Assembly: GCF_958298935.1 (NCBI RefSeq)
Contig: NC_084931.1
Span: 17,263,334-17,327,333, forward strand
Direction of reading: 5' to 3'
From: Phragmites australis
Taxonomy: Eukaryota; Streptophyta; Magnoliopsida; Poales; Poaceae
Length of the DNA stretch: 64,000 nucleotides
In this document: positions 47,522 through 58,364 of the stretch, piece by piece
How positions within the stretch are numbered: the stretch's first letter is position 1
Layout of the letters: each line of letters begins with the position of its first letter
The notes under the pieces: model-generated
Database searches by the model: none
What the model was told of the DNA's origin: nothing
The model's input: only the letters and a program-made list of their open reading frames with translations
Made by a program: the position numbers and the translations under genes

Positions 47522-48570
47522 GTGAGAGCACAATCCCCCTTTTCTATTGTTTCTTTTTTTTCCTATCAACTTGTTTTCTATTGTTTCTTTTTTTCCTATC
47601 AACTTGTTTAATCAGCAATTTGGATTACACTCGATTCTGCATATCAAATGTGAATTAGTTATTTGATTTCATTTGCTGAGTAATGAGTATAGATTCAATG
47701 CTAAATCTCCCTAACCAGCATCTAAAATCTAAAAAATAGAGGTGTTTGCGTTCTACCAAGGACTATGGACTGATTTATATGTTGGCTTGTTCGGCTCTAT
47801 ATTTCACATAGAGATGAGGAAGCATGTGAAGGAGATCGTTTTCATGCATATAGTTGTAACTTTAAACATGTGATTTTGCTAACAAATATGACATGGCATG
47901 ACTAGAACGACCAAACATATGCTTTAATGATTAAATAGCAGTATGAACATCTGCACAAAGTAGAAACACATGAAACATCTTATGTGAAACTCTTTACAAT
48001 GCATTGAATTAGTCATAGAATTGTTTCTCAGGAAACTGAATTCTACTTTGTTTTTATAGCTATGATCTATGCTATGATTTTTCATATTGGAAACCAGATT
48101 ACTACATCGATTCATTCTATGAACCTTTGTGGTCAGATTTTCCGACTTCATGGTAATCTACTTAGACCATTTGCATGTTTTGACCACCTGGGTAAGGTAC
48201 TACAGTCTACAGATAATCCAAGGGAAGTTCAATGGCAGATTTTCTGCTTGTATCGCAGAATTAAAATATCAGCAGAGTTACCAGTTGATTTATTCGCAAA
48301 ACTGTTTTTGTCTAGGAATTAGACAGCTTAGCAGGTGAACAAGAACAATGGCTGCTTTAATGATTATGCTCTAAACTTCAGTTCAAGGCTATAGTACATC
48401 ATATATTTTCATCTGTAAATATCACACACTCACTTTAATGCATTGATTCATTGCATTCCAGGAAAAGGGGTAAACTTTTAAACTATGAGCTAGTTATTTC
48501 TAAAACATAGTTGAACTGAAGAATGTGCTAGGCACAAGTGGGCCGATCAGACAAACAGCCCATTACACTT

Positions 48571-48586
48571 ATCTCTCTCTCTCTCT
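48571..48586. repeat. (CT)n microsatellite
   Basis: Short CT run within the presumed leader intron of PIF ORF1. Confidence 0.85.
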
Positions 48587-48721
48587 CAATTTCCTTACTT
48601 GTTCCAATCCGAGAGTTTCATATCGCGTGGTTTCCTTGATCTCCCTCGTTTTTCTTTATTTTGCAATGCTAGAAATTAGTTTCATGATTCAGTTTGTATT
48701 ATGCAAGTGCAGGTTACAACA

Positions 48722-49787
48722 ATGGATGGTTTTTTGGAATTGATGAGTGAACAAAACATTGAAGACAATGGACCGTATTGGGATGATAGTCAATTTGTAA
48801 GCCCACATGAGGAGCAACAACTGCCACATGTAGAAGCTGGTGCATCCCAAAAAGCCAAAAAGGCCAGATCAAAAAATTTCAGTGTAAAAGAAGACAACAT
48901 GTTGGTGTCGGCATAGCTAGAAGTTAGTTTGGATGCTATACAAGGGAATGAACAATCCTGTGCTACGTATTGGCAAAGAATTACTGATTATTTTCACGAG
49001 CACAAGGACTTTGCATCTAATCGTAATTCTAATTCTCTCCAGCACTGTTGGTCTATCATACTAGAAGGTGTTAACCGGTTTTGTGGATGTTATGTCCAGA
49101 TTCAAAACAGGAGGCAAAGCGGGGTGACAAAACAAGATAAGGTATAATGTTCTTTTCTTTATTTGATTGTCATTTCATATGTTGGTGCAAGTCTAATAAG
49201 GCGTATTTACATGTCTAGGTAATGCATGCATGTGAATTGTATAAGTCAAAAGACCCGAAGGGCAAATCGTTCGGATTGTTGCATTTTTGGAATATCTTGC
49301 AGCACGAGCAAAAGTGGAAGGATAGGTGCGTCCAGAAAAAACAAAAGACATCCAGCACTGGAAGTCCGTCGTCCACTCCTGGGACCAACGAGAGTCATCT
49401 AGAGGATGATGGAGATGGTCATACTTCAGAGCCCGTGGTTAGGCCAGGAGGTAGGAAGGCGGAGAAAGAGCGACAACGGCGAGGTAAAAATCATGTCTCT
49501 CCTGGAGATAATCTCTACATGGAAGCGTTGGAAAACATGTGGGCTAAGAAGAAAGAGGCAGAAGCCCTGAAAGAGGTTGCAAAAAAAAAGAGCGCTATGA
49601 TGAGAGACTTGCACTTGAGAAGAAAAAGATTGAACTGAAGGAACAAGATATTGCGTTAAGGAGAAGGATTGAAGATGATAAGGTGATGAATATGGATCTT
49701 AGTGGTATGAGTGAGCGACAACGACAATACTATACGAGTTTGCAGGATGAGATCATCGCTCGGCGGTTTGGCACAGGCTCGGGTTGA
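48722..49787 (+). pseudogene. PIF ORF1, Myb/SANT-like NAM-associated protein
   Basis: ORF1 proteins of PIF/Pong elements bind the transposon ends and act with the transposase. Exon 1 starts MDGFLELMSEQN (48722) and reaches GVTKQDK at 49141; exon 2 starts at 49219 (VMHACELYKSKDPKGKSF). The SANT-like core includes NFSVKEDNMLVSA, a stop, then LEVSLDAI, WQRITDYFHEH and SNSLQHCWSII. The TAG at 48914 stands where relatives have Trp (TGG). A one-base slip in the A-run near 49578 shifts frame; beyond it the correct frame reads ERYDERLALEKKKIELKEQD to the TGA at 49785. The C-terminal helix with QRQYYTSLQDEIIARRF is typical. Two lesions make this a pseudogene. Confidence 0.8.
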
Positions 49788-50074
49788 GCTACTTCATATA
49801 TGGAACTTTAAGTATTGTGTTTGCATTCTAAGTATGTTGTATGAACTTTTAGAGTGTTGTACAAACTCTATGTTAGCTGTATGGACTATTTATGTTAGTT
49901 GTATGAGCGATGTTGTTGTGTGATGAAAGAACTACATACATTGTCATACGTTATTACAACTGCATACATACTTAAAAACATTACATGATAGGTCCTAACT
50001 ACATTATTACAAGTGCATACATAATTAAAAACAGAACATGATAGGTACTGACTTTATTGGTACAACTACATACA

Positions 50075-51427
50075 CTACACCCCTCCATATTTTTCCCACA
50101 GGTGCTCGACTAGATCATCGCGAAGCTGTGAGTGAGTTTCCCTGTTAGTAATGGCTTGATGAGTTTGAAGAAATGCTTGCAGTTCAGCCGAAGGATGATG
50201 AGAAACTATTGCAACTTCTCCCATCCCATCGAAATGGTGGTCACCTTCTGCATCTCGCTCATCTTCAATGATCATATTATGCATGATGATACAAGCTGTC
50301 ATGATTTGTCCTAGTGTGTCTTGATCCCAAAATCGTGCTGGTCCACGAACAATGGCAAAACGAGCTTGCAGAACTCCAAATGCTTGTTCCACCTCCTTCC
50401 TCACCGCTGCTTGTGCTTTCATAAACTATTTCCTCTTATTCCCTTGTGGAGATGGTATTGGCTTAACAAATGTGGCCCATTGAGGATATATGCCATCTGC
50501 AAGGTAAAATCCCATTGTATAATTATGACCATTGATGGTGTAGTTCACTTCTGGAGCGTGCCCTTTAGCTAGCTTTGCAAATAGATGACAACGGTGAAGA
50601 ACATTAATATCATTGTGCGACCCTGGTAAACCAAAGAAGGCATGCCAAATCCAAAGATCATGTGAAGCAACGGTTTCTAGAATAATGGTGGGCTCATGCA
50701 CATGGCCGGTAAACTGACCTTGCCATGCTGTAGGGCAATTCTTCCACTTCCAATGCATGCAATCTATGCTCCCAAGCATACCGGGAAAACCCTTTTGCTC
50801 TCCAATTGCAAATAATCTAGCTGTATCATTATTATTTGGGGATCTCAGGTACTCATCACCAAAGACTTCAACAATAGCTTTCACAAACCTTTTAAGACTC
50901 TCTATAGCAGTACTTTCTCCAATCCGAATATAATCATCAGTAGCATCTGCTGCTACTCCATAAGTTAGCATCCTAAATGCTGCGGTTATCTTCTGCAAAG
51001 GAGATAACCCAAGACGTCCGTTTCTATCTCTTTTCTGCACAAAATAATCATCATGTTATTCTACAGCTTGCAGTATGCGAAGAAATAGAGAACGAGCCAT
51101 TCTAAACCTGAAGAAAGTAATAAGAATCAACCGAACCCAAGATGATGAACAAAAATGACGAACAAACAAAAACAAACCATTTACAAACCTGCGACGAAAG
51201 AAAGTTGGACCGTAGGTAGGAGCATCTGAAAAGTAGTCTTCGTATAGCCTCCAATACCCGGCTTCTCTGTTGCGGTTGATATACTGACGTCTAGGCACGG
51301 AACCGCCAGGTCGTGCAGCATTCATAAGCACATATTGAGTGTGTGCTTGGTGTAGTGTAGCAAGAATGAGTTCGTTGTCATCATCCTCCTCCGACGACGA
51401 TGAATCTAAGAGAAAACGATGACTCAT
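50075..51427 (-). pseudogene. PIF/Harbinger DDE transposase (DDE_Tnp_4)
   Basis: Catalyses cut-and-paste movement of the element. Start ATG 51427 (MSHRFLLDSSSSEEDDD). Exon 1 is 51427..51189, exon 2 is 51107..50075, GT-AG, joining FFRRRF to RMARSLFLRIL, about 423 codons. Catalytic residues are visible: Asp in GSIDCMHWKWK, Asp in GSHNDINVL and Glu in KEVEQAFGVLQARF. The helix-turn-helix-like region GLSPLQKITAAFRMLTYG is kept. Two in-frame stops interrupt it: TAA at 51056..51058 and TAG at 50426..50428. Otherwise it is open, so decay is recent relative to neighbouring elements. Confidence 0.85.
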
Positions 51428-52256
51428 TTCGACCAAAGAAGGAACTACAAGGGAATGAGACTTGGTGAATGGCAACAGGAGACTGGCCGGGTATATGTAG
51501 AGTTGAAAGAAGTAGCCGTTAAAAAAAGTAGCCGTTAGAAAAATATAGTCGTTGGACAAAAGAGTAGCCGTTGGGAAAAAATAGCCGTTAGAATTAATTT
51601 GGTAGTTACAGGATAGTAGTAAAATATGGGTGTGTAAAATATATGGGGTCAAATTTAGGGGACCGGTTGGAGCGCAGAGAGAAATAGGGGGTCAGTCTAG
51701 ATAGGGAGAACCTCTATATGAAGATATAGGGGGTCAAATATAGGGGATCGGATGGAGATGCTCTTAGGTAGAATAGTTACAACTTCACGTCCAGAAATGC
51801 ATAATTGCAACACGAGAAGCTAACACTGTGAGTTATAACTTGTTATTCGCAATGCGCATATCCCCCAGTTACAACCCGAAACACTATGAGTTACAACTTG
51901 TTAGGTAGACCAATTACAACTTTACGTCCACAAATGCATAATTGCAACACGAGAAGCTAACACTGTGAGTTATAACTTGTTATTCGCACTGTGCACATCC
52001 CCCAGTTACAACTCGAAACACTGCGAGTTACAACTTATTAGGTAGATCAGTTACAACTTCACGTCCATAAATGCATAATTGCAACACGGGAAGCTAACAC
52101 TGTGAGTTACAACTTGTTATTCGCACTGGGCATCCTCCAGTTACAACCTGAAACACTGTGAGTTATAACCTGAAATACTGTGAGTTACAACTTGTAGGGT
52201 GTGCACAGACATGAACTACAGTGAGCATACCTGCAAAATATACAGACAGTATACCG

Positions 52257-52272
52257 TATATATATATATATG
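52257..52272. repeat. (TA)n microsatellite, right of E4
   Basis: TA run closing the series of microsatellite-bounded elements. Confidence 0.85.
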
Positions 52273-52741
52273 AGTATATTAATGAATATATGTAACAACT
52301 CAATCTCCATCATATCAAATTGGCTCATGATGTCACAGGTTAGAATATTATTGTCCACTTATGCACCTTCTCATTTGACCCTGTCAAATTAGGCATAAGT
52401 CCTGACCAAGTGGGTTGGAGAAAATTTCAACTCTCACTTAGGCACTCAGATAGTCAGATTAGATCTAAAATAAGAGATTGAGTTTGCACATATGTTTACT
52501 AATATGCTCTTGTGTATTTGATATTTCGTCATAGACAAATACCTCAATATGAGTCATATATACACTAATATAAAGAACACCAGCAATGTTCTTCCCAAAA
52601 TCCATAGTTTTGAGGAACAAAACACTTTTATGTGACATCCTACGCGAGAAAAATGACATATCGACGTCCTCGTATCCTTTTGCTATCAAGAACACGCACT
52701 GGGCACCTAATTACTGGTATGAAGCCCACTTTTCATAGGGT
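52273..52741. other. Intergenic, no gene seen
   Basis: Short spacer between E4 and the MULE. No feature supported. Confidence 0.5.
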
Positions 52742-55700
52742 ATTATAAAAAGAGTAAAATGCACTGGTGGCCCATAAACTTGTCGCGCTGTGTCAGATAG
52801 GTCCACGACCTTTTTTTTAGTTCTGGGCCGTTAAACTTGTTAAGTGGTTCATTGCAGGTCCAAACCCCATCACCAAGCTCTGGGAGCCGACATGGCCATG
52901 CCAACATGGTGGACATTTTGCGCATGAGCCCTTCAATTTTTCACACATCTGCACAACCAGCCTATAACCTAATCCCCACTCACTCTCTCTCTCGCTCTCA
53001 CTCTCGCTCACACACGCTTGGTAGGCGTAGAGGCAGACGGACTTGGAGGTGTTGATCGGCGGCGGTCGGTGTTGATCGGGACCGACTGACGACAAAGAAG
53101 GCATGATCTTCCTTAGCTGAGTCTGGATTGAGGCGACAATTGCGGTGAGGTGGAGAGGATGGTGGCCACCAGGTGGCAAAAAGGGAAACCGCCGCCCATG
53201 TATGGTAAGTAATTCGAAGACCAAATCTGTTAAATTCATCGTTCTAGGATGTAGAAGTTCTTGGCGGTCGAAAGGTTCAACTTTTGCACCTAGGTTTAGG
53301 GTTTTGGTGAAATTTATGCTAGGAAATTGATATGGAGGTTTCGGTCTTATATTGTTGCGGCTTTGGTCTTGTAGGTCCTGGGAATGATGTGTTTTCTGTT
53401 GAGTTGCATCATGACGGGTTCTTTGTTGGTCAAGGTGGGAACCGGGCTTACATAGATGAGAAAGTGGACTGGTTCGATCACTGTGAGACAGATAGTTTAT
53501 CACCATTGTGGATAGATGTTTTTGTTGCTGAACTTGGGTACGAGAAGAGTCAAAGTTTGAAGACATATTGGTTGCTTCCAGGGAAGACTCTTGCAGATGG
53601 TCTGAGGGTAATTGTCAATGATGCAGATACACTTGTTATGGCATCTGTCGTGGAAAAGGTCAAGAATTTTGTTATATATTTGGATCATGATGACAATATT
53701 GTAGGCCTGAATTGAGAGGACATTGTAGCAAACCCAATTGCTACATTGCCTAAGGTTTTCAGCCCTAAAAAGGTAATCATTGTTGAGGAGAAGGTTGGTG
53801 AGAAGCTTCCTGTTTTCTATGACAATATCAAGTCAAGAAGAGTTGAACAAGGAGCTGAGGCAAAGGCTGATAGTGCAAGTGAAGACAGTGATAGTGACAG
53901 TGACCCTGATTTTGTTGACAGTGACTATGAGTTAGAGCAAGATGATGATGATCTATTTGTGGACAATGTGGATCAAGTTTTTAAAGTGAACAAGGATGGA
54001 AAGGAGCTATCTACTGATAAGGAAGTGAACAAGGATGGAGAGGAGGTATCTACTGATGAGGAAGGCATTGAATTGCCAAACTCTGATGCAGAAGGTGAAC
54101 CTAGATTCAAGTTCAAAACATTTAGAGCAGAGGACATGAACAATCCTATCTTCAAGGTTGGAATGATATTTTCTTCAGTTGAGCTTCTTAGGAAGGCAAT
54201 CACTGAATATAGCCTGAAGCATAGGGTGAATATCAAGATACCAAGGAATGAGAAGAAAAGGCTAGGGGCACATTGTGAACAAGGTTGTCCATGGAACCTA
54301 TATGCTTCACATGATAGGAGGTGCAATGGTTTGATGGTGAAGACATATAGGGGTGACCACAACTGCCAGAAGAAATGGGTTTTGAAGAGATGCACATCCA
54401 CTTGGCTAGCTGAGAAGTACTTGGAGACCTTCAGAGCAGATGATAAGATGTCCCTTACAAACTTTGCTAGGACAGTTCAAAAAGAATGGAATCTGACACC
54501 ATTGAGGAGCAAGCTTGCTAGAGCTAGAAGGCTGGCAATGAAACAGATACATGGGGATGAGGTTGAGCAGTACAACAAGTTGTGGGACTGTGGGCAAGAG
54601 GTAAGGAGGTGCAATCCTGGCAGCACATTCTTCCTAAACCTGATTGGTCCAAGATTCCATACTTTGTATATGTCATTAGATGCATGCAAAGGGGGTTTTA
54701 TATCTGGTTGCAGACCACTTATATGCTTAGATGGTTGCCACATAAAGACAAAGTTTGGTGGACAGCTGTTGACTGCAGTTGGGATTGATCCCAATGATTG
54801 TATCTACCCAATTGCAATAGGTGTTGATGAGGTTGAGTGCTTGAGTTCATGGAAATGGTTTCTTCAGACATTGAAAGAAGATATTCACATTGATAACACT
54901 TATCCATGGACTATCATGACTGACAAACAGAAGGTAATATAGTCTTCACTTCTATCCTTTTTTTATTGCAGCAGTGCATATCTACACTACTAATTAATTC
55001 CCTTGTCTGCCTTGGTAGGGTCTAATTCCAGCAGTGCAGCAAATCTTCCCTGATTCTGAACATAGATTCTATGTGAGGCATCTGTACTCAAACTTTCAGC
55101 AATAGTTCAAAGGTGAGAACTTGAAGAATCAACTCTGGGCTTGTGCAAGGTCTAGCTCAATTGTGGAGTGGAATAGGAACATGGACCAAATGAGGGCTCT
55201 AAACCAGGAAGCATATGAGTGGTTAAGGGAAATGGCTCCAAATACATGGGTAAGAGCTTTTTTCAGCACATTTCCTAAGTGTGACATCCTGTTAAACAAC
55301 AGTTGTGAAGTCTTTAATAGCTACATCTTAGAAGCAAGAGAGATGCCTATGTTAAGCATGTTGGAAAGGATCAAGGCGCAGCTTATGACCAGACATTTCA
55401 ATAAGGAGAAGGAGGTAGGTGAGGTTTGGAATGGCTTTATCTGTCCAAAGATTAGGAAGAAAGTGCAGAAGAATGCAGAGCTGGCAAACACTTGTTATGC
55501 ACTGCCTGCTGGCAAAGGAATATTTCAGGTGCAGGAGAGGAACTTTCAGTACATTGTGGACATTATAAGCAATACTTGTGACTGCAGAAGGTGGGATCTT
55601 ACTGGTATCCCTTGCAACCATGCCATTGCATGCTTAAGACATGAAAGGATAAGTGCAGAGTTAGTGATCTCTCAATGCTACTCCACAGCAACATACCTCA

Positions 55701-57940
55701 AAGTATATGGACATAACATCTGGCCATGCAGAGATCAGAGTACTTGGGAAAAGGTTAATGGGCCACAAGTGCTTCTCCAGCATATGACAAGAAGGTTGGT
55801 AGGCCACCCAAATCTAGAAGGAAGCTACCATATGAGAAAGAGGGAAAAAAATAGACCCACACTGTCAAGGCATGGGATAATTATGACCTACAAATATTAT
55901 GGAGTCAGTGGCCACAACACTAAGGGCTGTGAGTTGAAGAAAGCTGGTATGATGCCAAAGTTACAGCCACAGAGGAGAGCTACACATTCTAGTTCAGAAG
56001 TTCAAGATGATGAGGAACCTGTCATCACCCAGGTAGCAAACTTACTTTTTTTGTGTTTGTTCAATGCTTAGTACCAACCAATAATGTTGTTATAGGAGCC
56101 AATAATGTCTCAGCGTACAACAAGTCAACTACTGTCTCAACCACTAAGAAACAGCATGCTGTCTGAGATGCAAGGATAGGTAATACAACTACTGCATGAA
56201 TACGCCCAATTCACACTTATGCACAATTGTAACTGTTTGAACGCATGGATCGTGCAGGCATCACAGAGTAGTAGAATGGAGATGGTGCCTCAACCTTTGC
56301 CAGATTCTATTTTCATCATGACTAATCAACCATCAGCAAGACCTGTGCCACCTACAACTGCATCAAGGGAGGGGAAAGCCAGGATTGCCAACTGCAAGGC
56401 TGGAGCTGCACCACCTAAGAAGACTGCAACTGTCAAGAATAAGAAATAAGCTACTTCTGAATCTGGGTAGTCAACATTTTGTGCAGTGCTTTTGCTCTTT
56501 TGTGCAGTGCTTTTGCTCTTTTGGTACCAACAAACATCTTTGACTGCTTGATATGTAATTGGCTATGTCAGTTAGCAAAGTTATAGTTTAGTTAAGTTAA
56601 AGTAAGTCAAGATGACCAGATGGCTGCTTCTAAATCTGGGTGGTCAATATTTTGTACAATGCTTTTGCTCTTTTGGTAGAAACAAAGTTCTCTGCCAGCT
56701 TGATATGTAATAGGCTATGTTAGTTAGCTAAGTTATAGTTAAGTTACAGTAGGTCAAGTGCTCCAGATGGATGACCTGAATATGTATGATATACTCTATG
56801 CATATCAGTAAAATTGCCACCTTTTGGGACATTATTCAAACTTTATCATATGTTTACCATGTGTTGTTCATTCCATATCAATTGGAACACATGATTGCAG
56901 GAAACTTTGATTGCATTTCAGTTCAAAACACCAGATACATACATTCAGTTCAAAACTACAGATACATGCATTTCAAAACACTTAACCAACAACTACTATT
57001 GCCATTGCTACTTCAGTTCTTTACCTGAAGGCAAACCAACAACACCAAACTAAATAGCAACAGCACACACACAACTACAATTGCCCTCAGAAACCATGTA
57101 ATTTCCTTTCCTAAGCCTAACAGTTCCATTGCTATAGCTATCAAAGCTGACAGTTCTTCATTTCTTTCCCTTTCTTCTTTTGCAATAAAATTGAAACGCT
57201 TCCTCTGATCAACAAGTTTTGGCCCACAAAATGGCTTTGTCATCGATGCCTATCGACAACCACCACAAGCATTTGCAGTACCATCAGCATCACCATCAAG
57301 CTCCCCAATCACCTTCAGGTACTTAAAGTAGTCGTCTTCCCAGAGCCAAAAATCACAACCCGACACATCCCTCTATAGAAAAACGCAAGGCAACTCAAAT
57401 CCAACAACACATGGTGCTCAAAACCAACTTCAATTCGATGGCATACGAACTAACCTTGTGATTTGGGCAAGTGTAGAAGATTCAACCCCGATTCAAATCG
57501 GTGTCCGCCACCAGCTCCACCACCTTCCTCCAACCGCATGAAGGACAAAAGGTAGTGGGGAGATTTGCCTTGCCCCTGCGCCTAACGGACGAACTCGATT
57601 CCACTGCCATAGCGTCAATCTTAACTGGGACAAAGGCGATGGCGGCGGTATGGCAGGAGGCGACGGGTGAGAGGGTGAGTGAGAGAGTGAGAGTGAGAGA
57701 GAGTGAGTGGGGATCAGATATAGGCCGGTTGTGCAGATGTGTGAAAAATCGAAGGGCTCATGCGCAAAATGTCCACCACGTTGGCATGTCCACGTTGGCT
57801 CCTAGAGTCTAGCGATAGGGTTTGGATCTGCAATGAACCACTTAACAAGTTTAACGGTTCAGAACTGAAAAAAAAGATTGTGAATCTATCTGACACTGCG
57901 TGACAAGTTTATGCACCGCCAATGCATTTTATTTTTATAG
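52742..57940. mobile_element. Mutator-like transposon (MULE), 5.2 kb
   Basis: Long inverted ends: 52742..~53015 and ~57675..57940, about 270 bp each and similar throughout (TAAAATGCAYTGG, ATAAACTTGTCRCGC, AAGTGGTTCATTGCAG, GCGCATGAGCCCTTC). It encodes a MURA-type transposase on the plus strand. The expected 8-11 bp target duplication was not found by eye; TATAAAAA at the outer edges forms part of the inverted repeat rather than a direct repeat. The right end lies about 425 bp from the patellin ATG. Confidence 0.8.
53198..56449 (+). pseudogene. MULE transposase (MURA type)
   Basis: Proposed exons: 53198..53204 (MYG), 53375..54933, 55019..56032, then small C-terminal exons 56096.. and ~56258..56449. 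The first join gives PGNDVFSVELHHDGFF, an N-terminal PB1-like domain typical of plant MULEs. Next come an acidic region, the MuDR DNA-binding domain (GAHCEQGCPWNLYAS), a DDE core (Asp in CLDGCHIKTKFGG; Asp in TIMTDKQKG; Glu in NNSCEVFNSYI) and a SWIM finger (CDCRRWDLTGIPCNHAIACL). A CCHC knuckle is damaged: Tyr replaces the first two Cys in YKYYGVSGHNTKGC. In-frame stops at 53713 (TGA) and 55103 (TAG) make it a pseudogene. Confidence 0.85.
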
Positions 57941-58364
57941 AAACTGAACTAAATACACTAGACTTGCAACTGAATCTCGAAAATTTCAGCCAGGGATTCT
58001 GGAAAGACTCAACCATATTTGAAGTCTGAGCGTTCAAAAACCTTTGTTACACTTTACCTAAACTGTGATTTGTTGGCGTTGCTTTAGATGGATCCCCTTA
58101 GTTACTCATGTTTAGTGAAAACAAGAAAAAGGCACATGGAAATGGAGGAAGCAGTAATGTAATGCCACCCGCTCACGAAAAGCCTCTGGTCATACTTTTG
58201 GTCGTCCGCTCTTAAAACCGGCGGGGCGGGAGAGCGCGCCATCAGCCAGCTCCTCTCCTCCTGCCCCCTCCCTCCCTCCATCTCTCCTCCCCCACTGCCT
58301 TCCGCAAACACCTTGTCACCTTCCCCTTCCAAAAGCAGGAGTAAGGAGAGCACACGCCACCGCC
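57941..58364 (+). promoter_or_regulatory. Patellin promoter and 5' UTR
   Basis: The remaining upstream space between the MULE and the start codon. The last 150 bases are C/T-rich, as in many grass 5' UTRs. No clear TATA box; CTCTTAAAACC near 58209 is the nearest AT-rich patch. Confidence 0.4.

Larger units (their letters stand above)
46831..51763. mobile_element. PIF/Harbinger transposon, 4.9 kb
   Basis: Inverted ends GAGCATCTCCATC (left) and GATGGAGATGCTC (right), 13 bases exact, with similarity continuing inward. TTA is duplicated at 46828..46830 and 51764..51766, the PIF rule. The uninterrupted target ACTTGTTAGGTAGA is present in the neighbouring tandem unit at about 51893, confirming the insertion site. 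It encodes both PIF genes: a Myb/SANT-like ORF1 (plus strand) and a DDE transposase (minus strand), converging at about 50 kb. Both carry stops, so this copy is probably not autonomous, although lesions are few. Confidence 0.9.
46767..52256. mobile_element. (TA)n-bounded element E4, 137-bp tandem array split by PIF
   Basis: Without the PIF insertion it is about 550 bp. Units start GGTAGANYARTTACAACTT at 51767, 51904 and 52041, giving a period of 137 bases; a partial unit lies left of the insertion (46767..46830) and a shortened one at the right end. Each unit contains GAGTTACAACTTGTTA and TGCATAATTGCAACACG. It ends against (TA)n at 52257. No coding sequence of its own. Confidence 0.6.

Noticed and set aside
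52731..57950. TATAAAAA next to both MULE ends as a target duplication
   Set aside because: The two copies are inverted relative to each other, so they belong to the inverted repeat; a target duplication must be direct.
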